Made by a program: the position numbers and the translations under genes. Source: Oscillospiraceae bacterium (lineage in GTDB: Bacteria > Bacillota > Clostridia > Oscillospirales > Ruminococcaceae). From it: 33,941 bases of DNA. The notes under the pieces are model-generated. The model was not told the origin of the DNA, searched no databases, and saw nothing but the letters and a program-made list of their open reading frames with translations. Below, piece by piece: positions 1 to 8,487 of this stretch. The stretch spans positions 1 through 33,941 of the forward strand of contig JAQUTM010000003.1 in the NCBI GenBank assembly GCA_028694405.1. Reading direction: 5' to 3'. The stretch's first letter is position 1. Every line of letters begins with the position of its first letter.

Positions 1-791
1 ATAATGACAGCCTTTTACGCAACAATGCTTTTGTTACAATGGACTGTAGTGTGTGGCTGCCGGAGACGCTGGACACCATGCTGTTTGGAAATTATACAAC
101 ACGCCGTGACGCAAACGCCTGTATGGCAGAGCTGGCACAGGGAGGCACGCTATATTTACGTCATGTAGAGGCATTGCCTTTTGAGACGCAGTACAAGCTG
201 TTAAGTTTAATCCGCGGCAAATTTTTGCACAATGGCTCTAATCAGCCTGTAGCCGCCAATGTGCGGGTAATTGCCTCAACTACGGTAAATTTGTTAGCAG
301 CAGTAGAACGCGGAGATTTTAGAAGTGACCTGTACTATGCCTTAACTGTGCTTAGTATAGAATTGCTGCCCTTACGGCGCAGGCGCGAAGAAATTGCTCC
401 CTGGGCAGACTACTATTTTTCTGAATGGCAGGAGCGTTATAAGCGCTATATTCACTTGACACAAGATGCGCGCCGCTTTATGCAAGAGTATGACTGGCCA
501 GGCAACTTAGACCAGCTTAACAGCGTGTGTGAGCGTATTATTTTGCTTACGGAAAAACGTGACGTTGACGCTGTGTTTTTGAAAAAGCAAGTACAGCAAA
601 TTGCTCCAAAGCGCTTGCCGGGAACCGAGAAAATAGTGCTTTATAAAGACGAAAAAGCGGTACAAATTACCGAGCTGCTGCGCAAACACCAAGGCAACAG
701 AGATAAGGTAGCAACCGAATTGGGTGTAAGTAAAACTACTTTATGGCGCTACATGAAAAAATATGGCATAGAGCAAGACTATTCTTATTAA
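1..791 (+). CDS. Sigma-54-activator-like transcriptional regulator, 3' part (cut by left edge)
   Basis: The reading frame is open from the left edge (frame of base 3), so the ATG at 39 in the ORF track is internal and the N-terminus lies outside the window. Visible first is the C-terminal half of an AAA+ sigma-54 interaction domain (NDSLLRNNAFV, MLFGN, GGTLYL, FRSDLYY, LLPLRRRREEI, DWPGN), then a Fis-type helix-turn-helix (KVATELGVSKTTLWRYMKKY). Two hallmark motifs are degenerate: the sigma-54-contacting GAFTGA loop is replaced by NYTTRRDANA and shortened by about four residues, and the Walker B LDE position reads LRH. The second arginine of the usual FRxDLxxRL arginine-finger region is also lost (DLYYAL). 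Hence it probably binds DNA but may not remodel sigma-54 RNA polymerase. It converges on the ABC operon at 930-6022, a plausible target. Any N-terminal sensor domain cannot be seen. Confidence 0.85.
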   Translation, partial: NDSLLRNNAFVTMDCSVWLPETLDTMLFGNYTTRRDANACMAELAQGGTLYLRHVEALPFETQYKLLSLIRGKFLHNGSNQPVAANVRVIASTTVNLLAAVERGDFRSDLYYALTVLSIELLPLRRRREEIAPWADYYFSEWQERYKRYIHLTQDARRFMQEYDWPGNLDQLNSVCERIILLTEKRDVDAVFLKKQVQQIAPKRLPGTEKIVLYKDEKAVQITELLRKHQGNRDKVATELGVSKTTLWRYMKKYGIEQDYSY

Positions 792-847
792 AAGATAAAC
801 GGTTAAGTGGAAGCTTAACCTGAAAAATACAGATAAACCACAAAACA

Positions 848-886
848 AAGCCCCGCATTTTGATGTTACACAAAATGCGGGGCTTT
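848..886. terminator. Bidirectional intrinsic terminator between convergent genes
   Basis: A perfect GC-rich stem (AAAGCCCCGCATTTTG pairing with CAAAATGCGGGGCTTT) has an 8-nt loop. It has A residues upstream and T residues downstream, so it can work on both strands. It separates the regulator ending at 791 from the minus-strand ATPase gene ending at 930. Confidence 0.9.
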
Positions 887-929
887 TAAGTATTATAATG
901 AGATAAAGAGGCTTAGCAAAAAAAATAAG

Positions 930-2036
930 TTATACCAGCTGGCGACGTCTGCGTTCTTCCTCTGCGGCTTTGTCCTCTACAGGATACCACATGGGGTCGA
1001 TAAAGTTTACACAGCAGCTTTCTCCCTGTGCAAAAGTAACGCGGTGAGGTGTTTGAACTTTCATTGTTTGGTCGCCTATTTGTACCAGATATTCTGTGCG
1101 GTCGGTTAAGAAGATGCGTTTTTTAATAAAAGTTTTATAGCCTTTATTGCCCGTTAGCTCAATGGCGTTGGGGCGTGTGGCTAAAATCATCTCTTCCTCT
1201 GCATTTGCGGGAATATCCAAATCAAGCGGGTTTTCCATATCACCCTTTGCGTACACTTTTCCGTCTTTGATTACCACGTTTAAAAATGTACTTTCGCCCA
1301 AAAAGCTGTGAACAAAACGATTGATGGGCTTATTGTAAAGGTTTTCCGGTGTATCAATTTGCATGATACGGCCCATATCACAAACCATCATTCTGTCAGA
1401 CAAAGCCATGGCTTCTGATTGGTCATGTGTAACAAAGATAATGGTAAAGTTAAACTTGCGCTGTAATTCCTTCAGTTCAAAGCGCATGCTTTCACGCAGC
1501 TTGGGGTCTAAATTGGAAAGAGGCTCATCTAAAAGCATAACCTTGGGATTGGTAACAATAGCGCGTGCCAAGGCAATGCGCTGTTGCTGGCCGCCGGAAA
1601 GGTCAGAAGGATAAACATCTTCCAAGCCTTGCAGACTTGTGTGACGCAGAGCTTCTTTTACACGTTTTTCTACATCTGCGCGGTTTAATTTTTGAATACG
1701 CAATGGGAAAGCAACGTTTTCAAACACCGTCATATGAGGCCAAACGGCAAAGGCTTGGAACACCATGCCCAAACCTCTTTCTTCGGGCGGTACATAAAGG
1801 TTTTTGTTTTTAACAGAAACAGGATTTCCGCAAAGGTGAATTTCACCCTCTGTCAAGTCTTCAAAGCCTGCAATCATACGAAGTGTAGTAGATTTTCCGC
1901 AGCCGGACGGCCCCAAAAAGGAAAAACATTCGCCTTCGTATACTTCTAAGTTAAAATTATCAACGGCTACAATATCGCCAAGTGTCTTAGTGGTAAAACG
2001 CTTGGTTACATTTTTTAAAACAACCTGTGCGTCCAT
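930..2036 (-). CDS. ABC transporter ATP-binding protein (Fe3+/2-AEP-type importer), second ATPase of the operon
   Basis: A 368-aa cytoplasmic ATPase energising the importer encoded upstream. Walker A is GPSGCGKST, the Q-loop region is [14 protein letters not shown], the signature is [14 protein letters not shown], Walker B is VMLLDEPLSNLD and the switch histidine is in VTHDQ. About 130 C-terminal residues look like a TOBE-type domain, as in FbpC, PotA and UgpC. The N-terminus MDAQVVLKNVTKRF is typical. It starts 3 bp after the permease stop and is last in the operon before the terminator at 848-886. All catalytic motifs are intact, as in the other ATPase of the same operon (3766-4842), so the two may form a heterodimer. 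Family assignment is firm; the substrate is unknown. Confidence 0.93.
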   Translation of the reverse strand: MDAQVVLKNVTKRFTTKTLGDIVAVDNFNLEVYEGECFSFLGPSGCGKSTTLRMIAGFEDLTEGEIHLCGNPVSVKNKNLYVPPEERGLGMVFQAFAVWPHMTVFENVAFPLRIQKLNRADVEKRVKEALRHTSLQGLEDVYPSDLSGGQQQRIALARAIVTNPKVMLLDEPLSNLDPKLRESMRFELKELQRKFNFTIIFVTHDQSEAMALSDRMMVCDMGRIMQIDTPENLYNKPINRFVHSFLGESTFLNVVIKDGKVYAKGDMENPLDLDIPANAEEEMILATRPNAIELTGNKGYKTFIKKRIFLTDRTEYLVQIGDQTMKVQTPHRVTFAQGESCCVNFIDPMWYPVEDKAAEEERRRRQLV

Positions 2037-2039
2037 GCA

Positions 2040-3761
2040 TTAAACTCCTTTTCTGTCTTTTGTAATAGCTGTTACAATGGTGTTGCACACAATAATCATT
2101 ACAATGGCAACGGAGCCCAAAGCGGCAGCCTGCGGCATCATGCCTGCATCACGCAGAGAATAGATTTGCACGCCTAATGTTCTTGTGTAGGGGCCATACA
2201 ACAGTACAGAAGTTGTTACCTCGCGCATGGCCGGCAGGAAGATTAAGAAGAAACCGGATACCATGGCGGGCCGAATTAACGGCAGGGTTACGTCTTTCAG
2301 GCTTTCTGTATGAGAAGCGCCGCATGTGCGGGCAGCTTCCTCCAAAGAGGGGTGAACCTGCAACAGAGCAGCAGAGGAAGTTTTCATAGAGAAGGATAAA
2401 TAACGTGCCAAATAGGCGATTAGAATAATCCAAATGGTGTTGTAAAGGTTTACGCCCAATTTGCCGGACCAAGCTAAAATTACGCCGATAGCCAGTACGG
2501 TGCCGGGGATAGAGTAGGGCAGAACCGATAAAACTTCCAAAACGCCTTTGCCGCGTGGTTTGATTTTTTGTACAACATAAGCAATAAGTGTACCAAGGAA
2601 CATACAAATAATACCGGCAGCAATAGATACAAACAGAGAGTTGCTGATAGAATTGAAGGTACCGCTGCTTGCAAATACTTTGGTGTAATTGGCTAAAGTA
2701 AAGTTTTCGGGAATTAAGGGTAAGCCGTAAGCTTTAACAAGGCCAACTAAGAAAATCATAGCCAGTGGAACAATTACGATTAGAACCAGTGTTAAAACAG
2801 CCAGTACAAACAAGGGAATACGAGCGCCGCGCAGTTTTATAAGGGTAGGACGCATACTTTTTCCCTTGATGATATCATAACTACCGGAACTAAGCACTTT
2901 TTTCTGGATAATAAGTGCCGCGGCAACTACCACAACCAGCATAATAGAAAGTGCCGCGCCTTGGCGTATGCCTTCAAAGCTGCCGCCGGAACGAGAAATT
3001 ACAGCATATATCTTAGTAGGTAAGGTGTAAATGCCTTGAGAGAAACCAAGGATAGAGGGAACACCAAAGTGTGCCAACGAGCTAATAAGAATGAGCAAAG
3101 CACCGGCAGAAATAGCAGGTGTTACCAGTGGAAGTGTAATTTTACGAATAACAGTACCTTGACGGGCACCTGCAATTCGGGCACATTCCTCCAGTTTGGG
3201 GTCCATACGCTCAAAAGCACTAACTACCTGCATAAATACAAACGGAAAGTAATAAGAAAGCTCTACAAACACAATGCCGCCAATACTGTTTATATTAAAC
3301 GGTGCAGAGGAAAGGTTGAAAACGTCTACAAACCATTTGTTTAAATAACCGGAGCGACCGTTTAACAATAAGTCCCATGCCATAGCGCCCAAAAAAGGAG
3401 GGAACATGTAGGGTATGTTAAACAGTGCACGCATCAGCCCTTTGCAGGGAATATCGCTTCGACCAAGCAGCCAAGCGTAAAATACACCCATTATAGTACC
3501 TAAAATGGTAACCAAAACTGCAATCTTAATGGTGTTCCACATAGATATTAGGTTATCTTTTTTTGATAGCTGCTCGCAAATTAAATCCAAAGAAAATTTG
3601 CCTTGGTCAAAAAATGCATTGTAAACAATCATGAAGATGGGAACGACAACGATTACAAGCAAAAGTATAAAGCTTAAAACTGTCATTGCTCCGTCCAAAC
3701 TAAAGTGCCTGCCGTCTATGGCCGCAAGGTCACGTTTTTTTCTTTTTAAAGAAGCAATCAT
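2040..3761 (-). CDS. ABC transporter permease, two fused membrane domains (FbpB/ThiP-like)
   Basis: A 573-aa integral membrane protein with two homologous BPD_transp_1 halves, about six membrane segments each. Each half carries an EAA loop that contacts the ATPases: EECARIAGARQGTVIRKITL in the first and EEAARTCGASHTESLKDVTL in the second. This fused layout is characteristic of ferric-iron, thiamine and 2-aminoethylphosphonate importers. It lies 4 bp downstream of one ATPase gene and 3 bp upstream of the other, so the three are translated as a tight cluster. With two EAA loops in one chain, two different ATPases could each dock on one half. The sequence alone does not give the substrate. Confidence 0.93.
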   Translation of the reverse strand: MIASLKRKKRDLAAIDGRHFSLDGAMTVLSFILLLVIVVVPIFMIVYNAFFDQGKFSLDLICEQLSKKDNLISMWNTIKIAVLVTILGTIMGVFYAWLLGRSDIPCKGLMRALFNIPYMFPPFLGAMAWDLLLNGRSGYLNKWFVDVFNLSSAPFNINSIGGIVFVELSYYFPFVFMQVVSAFERMDPKLEECARIAGARQGTVIRKITLPLVTPAISAGALLILISSLAHFGVPSILGFSQGIYTLPTKIYAVISRSGGSFEGIRQGAALSIMLVVVVAAALIIQKKVLSSGSYDIIKGKSMRPTLIKLRGARIPLFVLAVLTLVLIVIVPLAMIFLVGLVKAYGLPLIPENFTLANYTKVFASSGTFNSISNSLFVSIAAGIICMFLGTLIAYVVQKIKPRGKGVLEVLSVLPYSIPGTVLAIGVILAWSGKLGVNLYNTIWIILIAYLARYLSFSMKTSSAALLQVHPSLEEAARTCGASHTESLKDVTLPLIRPAMVSGFFLIFLPAMREVTTSVLLYGPYTRTLGVQIYSLRDAGMMPQAAALGSVAIVMIIVCNTIVTAITKDRKGV

Positions 3762-3765
3762 GATT

Positions 3766-4842
3766 TTAGGCCTCCTTCGCTTCGTAGTAATGTGGATTTA
3801 AAAACTTTATGCCTACTTCACTGCCTTCTTTGGCAACGCCTAAGCATACAGCGTCTAGGGTGTTTTGCTGAACGCGCAGTTCTTTACCGTTTATGTCAAT
3901 AAAATAGTCATATTCGCTGCCCAAAAATACACTTCTATGTACTTTGCCGCGTATAGGAGAATCGTCGTCAAAAACAATATCGTTAGGGCGCACGCCAACT
4001 TCCATTTTTTTGGTTTTGTCCATATCGGGCAAGGTATCGGTCCATATTTGCTTCTTCCCCTCAAAATCTAAATAGCACTGTCCGTTTTCAAACAGCATAG
4101 GGATAAAATTAGATACACCGATAAATTCAAAAGTGAAGCGGTTTGCGGGACGCAAAATAATATCTTCATCATTACCTAGCTGGCATAGACTGCCGTTTTG
4201 CTCCATAATGGCCATTTTGTCGCACAGCTGCAACGCAGACTGCTGGTCGTGGGTAATATAGAGAATGGTGGTACCGATATTGCGCTGAATTTCCCGTATT
4301 TCCAATAGCATCTGCTCGCGCAGCTTTGCGTCCAGATTGGTGATGGGTTCGTCCATTACAATCAATCCGTCGCTGCTTACCAGTGCGCGGGCAATGGCAA
4401 CACGCTGTTGCTGTCCACCGGAAAGCTGGCTGGGCAAATGGTTGGCATACTCGGTCATATTTACTTGAGCTAAGGCGTGCATCGCACGTTTTTCAATGTC
4501 AGCCTTGGCCATATGGCGCTTTTTCATGGGATAGCATACGTTTTCTTTTACGGTCATATGCGGCCAAACGGCATAATCTTGGAATACGATACCGATTTTA
4601 CGGCGCTCGGCGGGGATATTGATGTGTTTTTCGGCACTGAATACACAGGTTTCACCCACATAAATAGAACCTGTTTCAGGTTTACTTAAACCTAATAAAC
4701 AACGAACCAAAGTTGTTTTTCCACAGCCTGAAGGACCTACCAAACACAAGATTTGGCTTTCCTCAACAGTGAGAGAAAAGTTTTTTAAGATGTAATTGTC
4801 GCCATAGCGAAAAGATATATTATCAAATTTAACGCTTGCCAT
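3766..4842 (-). CDS. ABC transporter ATP-binding protein (Fe3+/2-AEP-type importer), first ATPase of the operon
   Basis: A 358-aa ATPase with Walker [23 protein letters not shown] around the Q-loop, signature [14 protein letters not shown], Walker [13 protein letters not shown] and switch region ITHDQQ. A TOBE-like C-terminal region follows. It is clearly homologous to the ATPase at 930-2036 but diverged, especially in the C-terminal part, so this is an old duplication rather than a recent repeat. It is the first gene after the hairpin that follows the binding-protein gene. The start at 4842 ([15 protein letters not shown]) lies just after an AGGAAACATGG-like context and suits the family. Function as an importer ATPase is firm; the substrate is open. 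Confidence 0.92.
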   Translation of the reverse strand: MASVKFDNISFRYGDNYILKNFSLTVEESQILCLVGPSGCGKTTLVRCLLGLSKPETGSIYVGETCVFSAEKHINIPAERRKIGIVFQDYAVWPHMTVKENVCYPMKKRHMAKADIEKRAMHALAQVNMTEYANHLPSQLSGGQQQRVAIARALVSSDGLIVMDEPITNLDAKLREQMLLEIREIQRNIGTTILYITHDQQSALQLCDKMAIMEQNGSLCQLGNDEDIILRPANRFTFEFIGVSNFIPMLFENGQCYLDFEGKKQIWTDTLPDMDKTKKMEVGVRPNDIVFDDDSPIRGKVHRSVFLGSEYDYFIDINGKELRVQQNTLDAVCLGVAKEGSEVGIKFLNPHYYEAKEA

Positions 4843-4862
4843 GTTTCCTCCCGTTTTTGTAT

Positions 4863-4902
4863 AAAAAGACAGCAGCGGATAAACAGGTGATTACCCGCTG
4901 CT
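4863..4902 (-). terminator. Leaky terminator between binding-protein gene and its ABC genes
   Basis: On the minus strand an 8-bp stem (AGCAGCGG pairing with CCGCTGCT), extended by three further pairs after a mismatch, is followed by GTCTTTTTAT. It lies in the 97-bp gap between the solute-binding gene and the first ATPase. As it sits inside an apparent operon it probably reduces, rather than ends, downstream transcription. Confidence 0.65.
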
Positions 4903-4939
4903 TTTAAGCTACTTTGTTTAAATTTTAAAACACAAAAAA

Positions 4940-6022
4940 TTAGTTTATGCCAAAGATTTTATCAAATGCGGCGCTGTTCTCGGCAGATTTTTCAGCCATA
5001 ACGGCTAAATCTGTAGGCAAAGCTTTGGAAGCAATGGCAACAACATTTGTATCACCTTGGTCGATGTCGTTTCTTACAGAGATTAAATTATTGGAAACCA
5101 AAACTTCTTGGCCCTCTTTAGAAAGGATAAAGTCGTAAAGCAATTTGCCGTTGTCCTCATTGGCACAATTTTTTACAAGACCGATGGGGCTAAAGATAGA
5201 AACAGTATCTTTAGGGAATACAAAGGCGATAGGAGAACCTTCTTTAGAAAGGTTTGCAGTAACGTAGTCTAGGCAGATACCAACTTTGTAAGCGCTGGCA
5301 GCAAGTTGATTGTGGCAAGCTGTTGTGCCGCTTTCTAGGTAGCAGCCGTTATCTTTTAATTTTTGAACATAGTCTGCACCGTATTTTTCGCTGCTCATAA
5401 TAGCATTCATCCAATATTTAGATGTGCCGGAGCTGCCCGGGTCAGTCATAACAATTTGGTCGTTCCATTTGGGGTCTAACAAATCTTCCCAGCTTTGAGG
5501 AGCTTCCTCGGGAGTAACCAAAGCTGTATTATAAGAAATACCCATGTTCATCATACGAGCGCCGGTATAATAACCGTCTGCATCAATATAAACGCTATCG
5601 ATGGCAGCTGCTTCGGGAGAAGTGTAGGGCTGCAAAATATCTTGTTCTTTAAAGGATACATAGTCAGCGGGGTCACCAACCCAGATAACGTCAGCATCTA
5701 CTTGGCCTGCTTGTGCCTCAGTAGCAATTTTTGTAATTACTTTACTGGTGCCTGCAAAGTAATACTCCATTTTTACTTTGGGGTATTTTGCTTCAAAAGC
5801 TTCTTTAATTGCAATTAATTGGTCTTCCTGCATAGAAGAGTAAAGCATTACGGTACCGCTGGCGTCTGTGTTCTGGGTAGGTGCGGCAGCTGATTCTGAC
5901 TCTGCAACAGCAGAAGGAGCAGCGGAGGATACAGGAGCAGCTGTATTACTGTTACATGCTGCAAGAGACAGGCCTGTGATGATTGCGAGAAGGATTGTAA
6001 CAATTCTGGATTTGTTTTTCAT
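4940..6022 (-). CDS. Extracellular solute-binding lipoprotein, Fe3+/AfuA/2-AEP-like family
   Basis: A 360-aa binding protein of the FbpA/FutA/AfuA-like class (family 1 solute-binding fold). The signal peptide ends in the lipobox LAAC with lipidated Cys23, followed by a low-complexity Ala/Ser linker, so it is anchored outside the membrane. The mature part contains family-typical stretches (LYSSMQEDQLIAIKEAFEA, ADVIWVGDPADY, PQSWEDLLDPKWNDQI, DPGSSGTSKYW). The paired tyrosines that hold iron in FbpA are not evident at the expected place (SKYWMN instead), so a phosphonate, phosphosugar or other anion is as plausible as iron. It is the first gene of the importer operon, under a sigma-A-like promoter and a 5' inverted repeat. 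Confidence 0.88.
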   Translation of the reverse strand: MKNKSRIVTILLAIITGLSLAACNSNTAAPVSSAAPSAVAESESAAAPTQNTDASGTVMLYSSMQEDQLIAIKEAFEAKYPKVKMEYYFAGTSKVITKIATEAQAGQVDADVIWVGDPADYVSFKEQDILQPYTSPEAAAIDSVYIDADGYYTGARMMNMGISYNTALVTPEEAPQSWEDLLDPKWNDQIVMTDPGSSGTSKYWMNAIMSSEKYGADYVQKLKDNGCYLESGTTACHNQLAASAYKVGICLDYVTANLSKEGSPIAFVFPKDTVSIFSPIGLVKNCANEDNGKLLYDFILSKEGQEVLVSNNLISVRNDIDQGDTNVVAIASKALPTDLAVMAEKSAENSAAFDKIFGIN

Positions 6023-6069
6023 GTGATTACACTCTCTTTCTTTTTTCTCCTAATGTTATATTTTTCTTT

Positions 6070-6114
6070 GCAAAGGAACAATTTTGTAAATGTGGGATTG
6101 ATTGTTCACTTTGC
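6070..6114. promoter_or_regulatory. Imperfect inverted repeat in the 5' leader of the importer operon
   Basis: GCAAAGGAACAAT and ATTGTTCACTTTGC form an imperfect inverted repeat with an 18-nt centre. It lies just downstream of the predicted minus-strand -10 box, so it would be transcribed at the very 5' end of the mRNA. It could be an operator for a neighbouring regulator or an RNA stem. No binding protein can be assigned from sequence. Confidence 0.5.
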
Positions 6115-6120
6115 ATATTT

Positions 6121-6150
6121 ATTATAGCTTGAAGGATTAAATAATGTGAA
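6121..6150 (-). promoter_or_regulatory. Sigma-A-type promoter for the importer operon
   Basis: On the minus strand, TTCACA (one mismatch to the -35 consensus) and a perfect TATAAT are 18 bp apart. They lie about 100 bp upstream of the binding-protein start. I see no TGGC-N8-TGC sigma-54 promoter nearby, which matters because the neighbouring regulator is sigma-54-activator-like. Confidence 0.65.
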
Positions 6151-6286
6151 GTTTGAATACACTAGAACCGCTGTGAGTATAAATTTTAAACTTTTTAAAG
6201 GGGATTGACATATTTTTACTATTACTTTAAGCTAAAGAGGTACAAAGTCTTTTATACATATTGACAGAAATAGCTAGGAGTATAAA

Positions 6287-8344
6287 ATGAATAGAAAGTT
6301 AAATTCTATAAAAAATATACTGCGCCGTCGTTGGATGGCTGTTTTAATTGCTGTAGCAGTGGTTCTTTTTATATTTTTAATGCTGTTTACTTCCTTTGAA
6401 AAAATAACCATACAGGCTCTATCACAACTTAACGGAGAGTTTGTAAAACAAGTAGACACAATTTCTGCCACATCTTTGGATATGATTTGGAACTCTGCTA
6501 TGCAGATTTACTACTCCTCTTCTGTACGCATATTGCGCACCAGCAAAGAGATGACCAACGCACAGAGGACGTTAGGACTGCGCGATTTAGGCAATTTTGT
6601 AAGCAGCTGTACTTTTTTAACAAATGCCATGATTTACAATCCTACAATGGATTACATTTTTACGTCTGACAGTGACCACCCCTCTGCACCGGTAGACAAA
6701 TTTTATGATAGCACAGCCGCCTCTCTTTTAACAAATGCAGATACGCGCAGCTTTTCTGTTTCGGAAAAGAAAGTGGGAAGAAACGGAGAGTATTACTCTT
6801 TTGTTTTTTATGAGGCAAATGAGCCTTCCAGCGGTGTGCTTTTATTAAATGTAAGAGCCAAGTGGTACGAAAGTCAGCTGTTGGGTATCTCCTCGGGAGA
6901 CAGCTGCGCAATTTTAGATGCCAGCGGAAAAGCTTTGGCTGTAGGCAGCCACGAAGTGGGACAAGCAGCTGAAGAAATTTGGCCTACGATTATAGAAACC
7001 TGCGAAGAAGACACGCCGGGCTTTATTTTAGATCAACGTACCGCACAAGGGTGGATGTACTGTAAACTGAAAAATTCCGGCTGGCTGTATTTGCGCTCTT
7101 TTAACGCAAATACAATCGTACCATCTCTTACAAAAATGCAAAATATCGTTTTTATTATATTAACTGCGGTTTGCGGCGTTTTGATACTTGGAGCAGCTTA
7201 CACCTTTATAAATCTTTACACACCTTTTAATGCTGTGCGGCAGGCGCTTATTAATGCAGGCGAGACAGCAGGAGAAGTTTCGCAGCAGGTTGATGACCTT
7301 TTAGAACGACAGCGCGAACAGAGGCTTTTAAGGCAGTTTAAACTGATTTTAGAAGGAAAGGCACAAACAGCAGTTCCGTATCCCATATCTCTTATTTTAA
7401 CAGATTGTGCTCAAGTGCAGGAGATACGAGATAAAATAGGGCAAAGTATGGAGCAATTAGCGGTCAACAGCGATTTTGGCAGTGCCATTTTGCTGTTTGG
7501 CGCATCGGAAGAAGAGACAAAGCAGCTTTGTGAGGAAATGGTACAGGCTTTTTCCTGCCACTGTTTTTATGGGGCGCCGCGAACAAACGCTCAAGAGCTT
7601 GTACAGTGCCGAGAAAACTTAAATGAACTTTGGCAAATGCGCTTTTTGTACGTTGGCCGAGATGTTTTACCCGAAAGCACTTTAAACAACCATAATGTAC
7701 CTGGGTTTCAGTCAAAGGACTGCGCTGCGCTGCTTGCCGCTTTACGCAATGGACAGTTGGAAGAAGCACGCTTGTGCTGGCAAAACATATTTTCTATTAT
7801 TCAGCGCTGCCGATTTGCCGATTTGCGCTTTTCGGTGCGTTATTTAATCAAAAGCCTGAACAATCTTTATAAAGAATTTTCAACTGAGCCACTGAATTTG
7901 TCGCCGGATATTATAGATACCATTGAAAATGTAAATCAGGTTACTGCCGCAATGGACGCCGCGTTTGTGCGCATCGTAGATGCGGAGGAAAAAGAGCGCA
8001 TGAAACGGCTGGACCAAATGGCACAGCAGATTATAGAATACATAGAAATGCAATACGCGGATAATTTGCTGTCTGTACAAGAAATTGCCGATAAAATGGG
8101 TATGAATGCGGTATATTTGGGACGTCTTTTTAAAAAAAGCACAGGTATTTCTATTAGCGAAGCCATTAACCGACAACGTGTAGAAAACGCAAAACGCTTA
8201 CTGAGAGAGACAAAGGATTCCATTGAGGAAATTGCACGTCAAGTGGGATTTGATAATGTAAAATATTTTTTTGTGGTGTTTAAAAATATAGTAAACTCTA
8301 CCCCGAAAAAGTATCGAGACGATATAAAAGAGCAGCTTGTTTAA
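6287..8344 (+). CDS. Membrane-anchored AraC-family transcriptional regulator with extracellular sensor
   Basis: A 685-aa one-component regulator. A first membrane segment (about residues 16-36, VLIAVAVVLFIFLMLF) and a second (about 286-310, VFIILTAVCGVLILGAAY) enclose a roughly 250-residue extracellular domain that may be Cache-like. The cytoplasmic part has a central region of unclear fold and ends in an AraC/XylS double helix-turn-helix (about 580-680: LSVQEIADKMGMNAVYLGRLF, then IEEIARQVGFDNVKYFFVVF). This design matches YesS-like regulators of Firmicutes. AGGAG six bases before the ATG supports the start. The gene is divergent from the importer operon, across 264 bp with a promoter and inverted repeat, so regulating that importer is the simplest inference. 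Confidence 0.9.
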   Translation: MNRKLNSIKNILRRRWMAVLIAVAVVLFIFLMLFTSFEKITIQALSQLNGEFVKQVDTISATSLDMIWNSAMQIYYSSSVRILRTSKEMTNAQRTLGLRDLGNFVSSCTFLTNAMIYNPTMDYIFTSDSDHPSAPVDKFYDSTAASLLTNADTRSFSVSEKKVGRNGEYYSFVFYEANEPSSGVLLLNVRAKWYESQLLGISSGDSCAILDASGKALAVGSHEVGQAAEEIWPTIIETCEEDTPGFILDQRTAQGWMYCKLKNSGWLYLRSFNANTIVPSLTKMQNIVFIILTAVCGVLILGAAYTFINLYTPFNAVRQALINAGETAGEVSQQVDDLLERQREQRLLRQFKLILEGKAQTAVPYPISLILTDCAQVQEIRDKIGQSMEQLAVNSDFGSAILLFGASEEETKQLCEEMVQAFSCHCFYGAPRTNAQELVQCRENLNELWQMRFLYVGRDVLPESTLNNHNVPGFQSKDCAALLAALRNGQLEEARLCWQNIFSIIQRCRFADLRFSVRYLIKSLNNLYKEFSTEPLNLSPDIIDTIENVNQVTAAMDAAFVRIVDAEEKERMKRLDQMAQQIIEYIEMQYADNLLSVQEIADKMGMNAVYLGRLFKKSTGISISEAINRQRVENAKRLLRETKDSIEEIARQVGFDNVKYFFVVFKNIVNSTPKKYRDDIKEQLV

Positions 8345-8378
8345 CAAATTGTTTTGATATTAAAAACGCAACAAAAGA

Positions 8379-8422
8379 AAAAGCCAATTTACTTGCTGTT
8401 TAAAGCAGGTATATTGGCTTTT
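8379..8422. terminator. Terminator between convergent AraC regulator and methyltransferase genes
   Basis: A ten-base stem (AAAAGCCAAT with ATTGGCTTTT) continues, after one mismatch, into an inner stem (TACTTGC with GCAGGTA). The A/T-rich flanks, including ATTTT downstream, let it work in both directions. Confidence 0.85.
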
Positions 8423-8487
8423 ATTTTGTACGAAAAGTGAATATTATAAATAGATACAAGCAAAAAACAAAGTTTTGATACAAAGAG

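Noticed and set aside
930-4842. The two ATPase genes as a recent tandem duplication or assembly artefact
   Set aside because: They share motifs but differ through most of the sequence, and they flank a permease gene with tight operon spacing, so both look like real, old genes.
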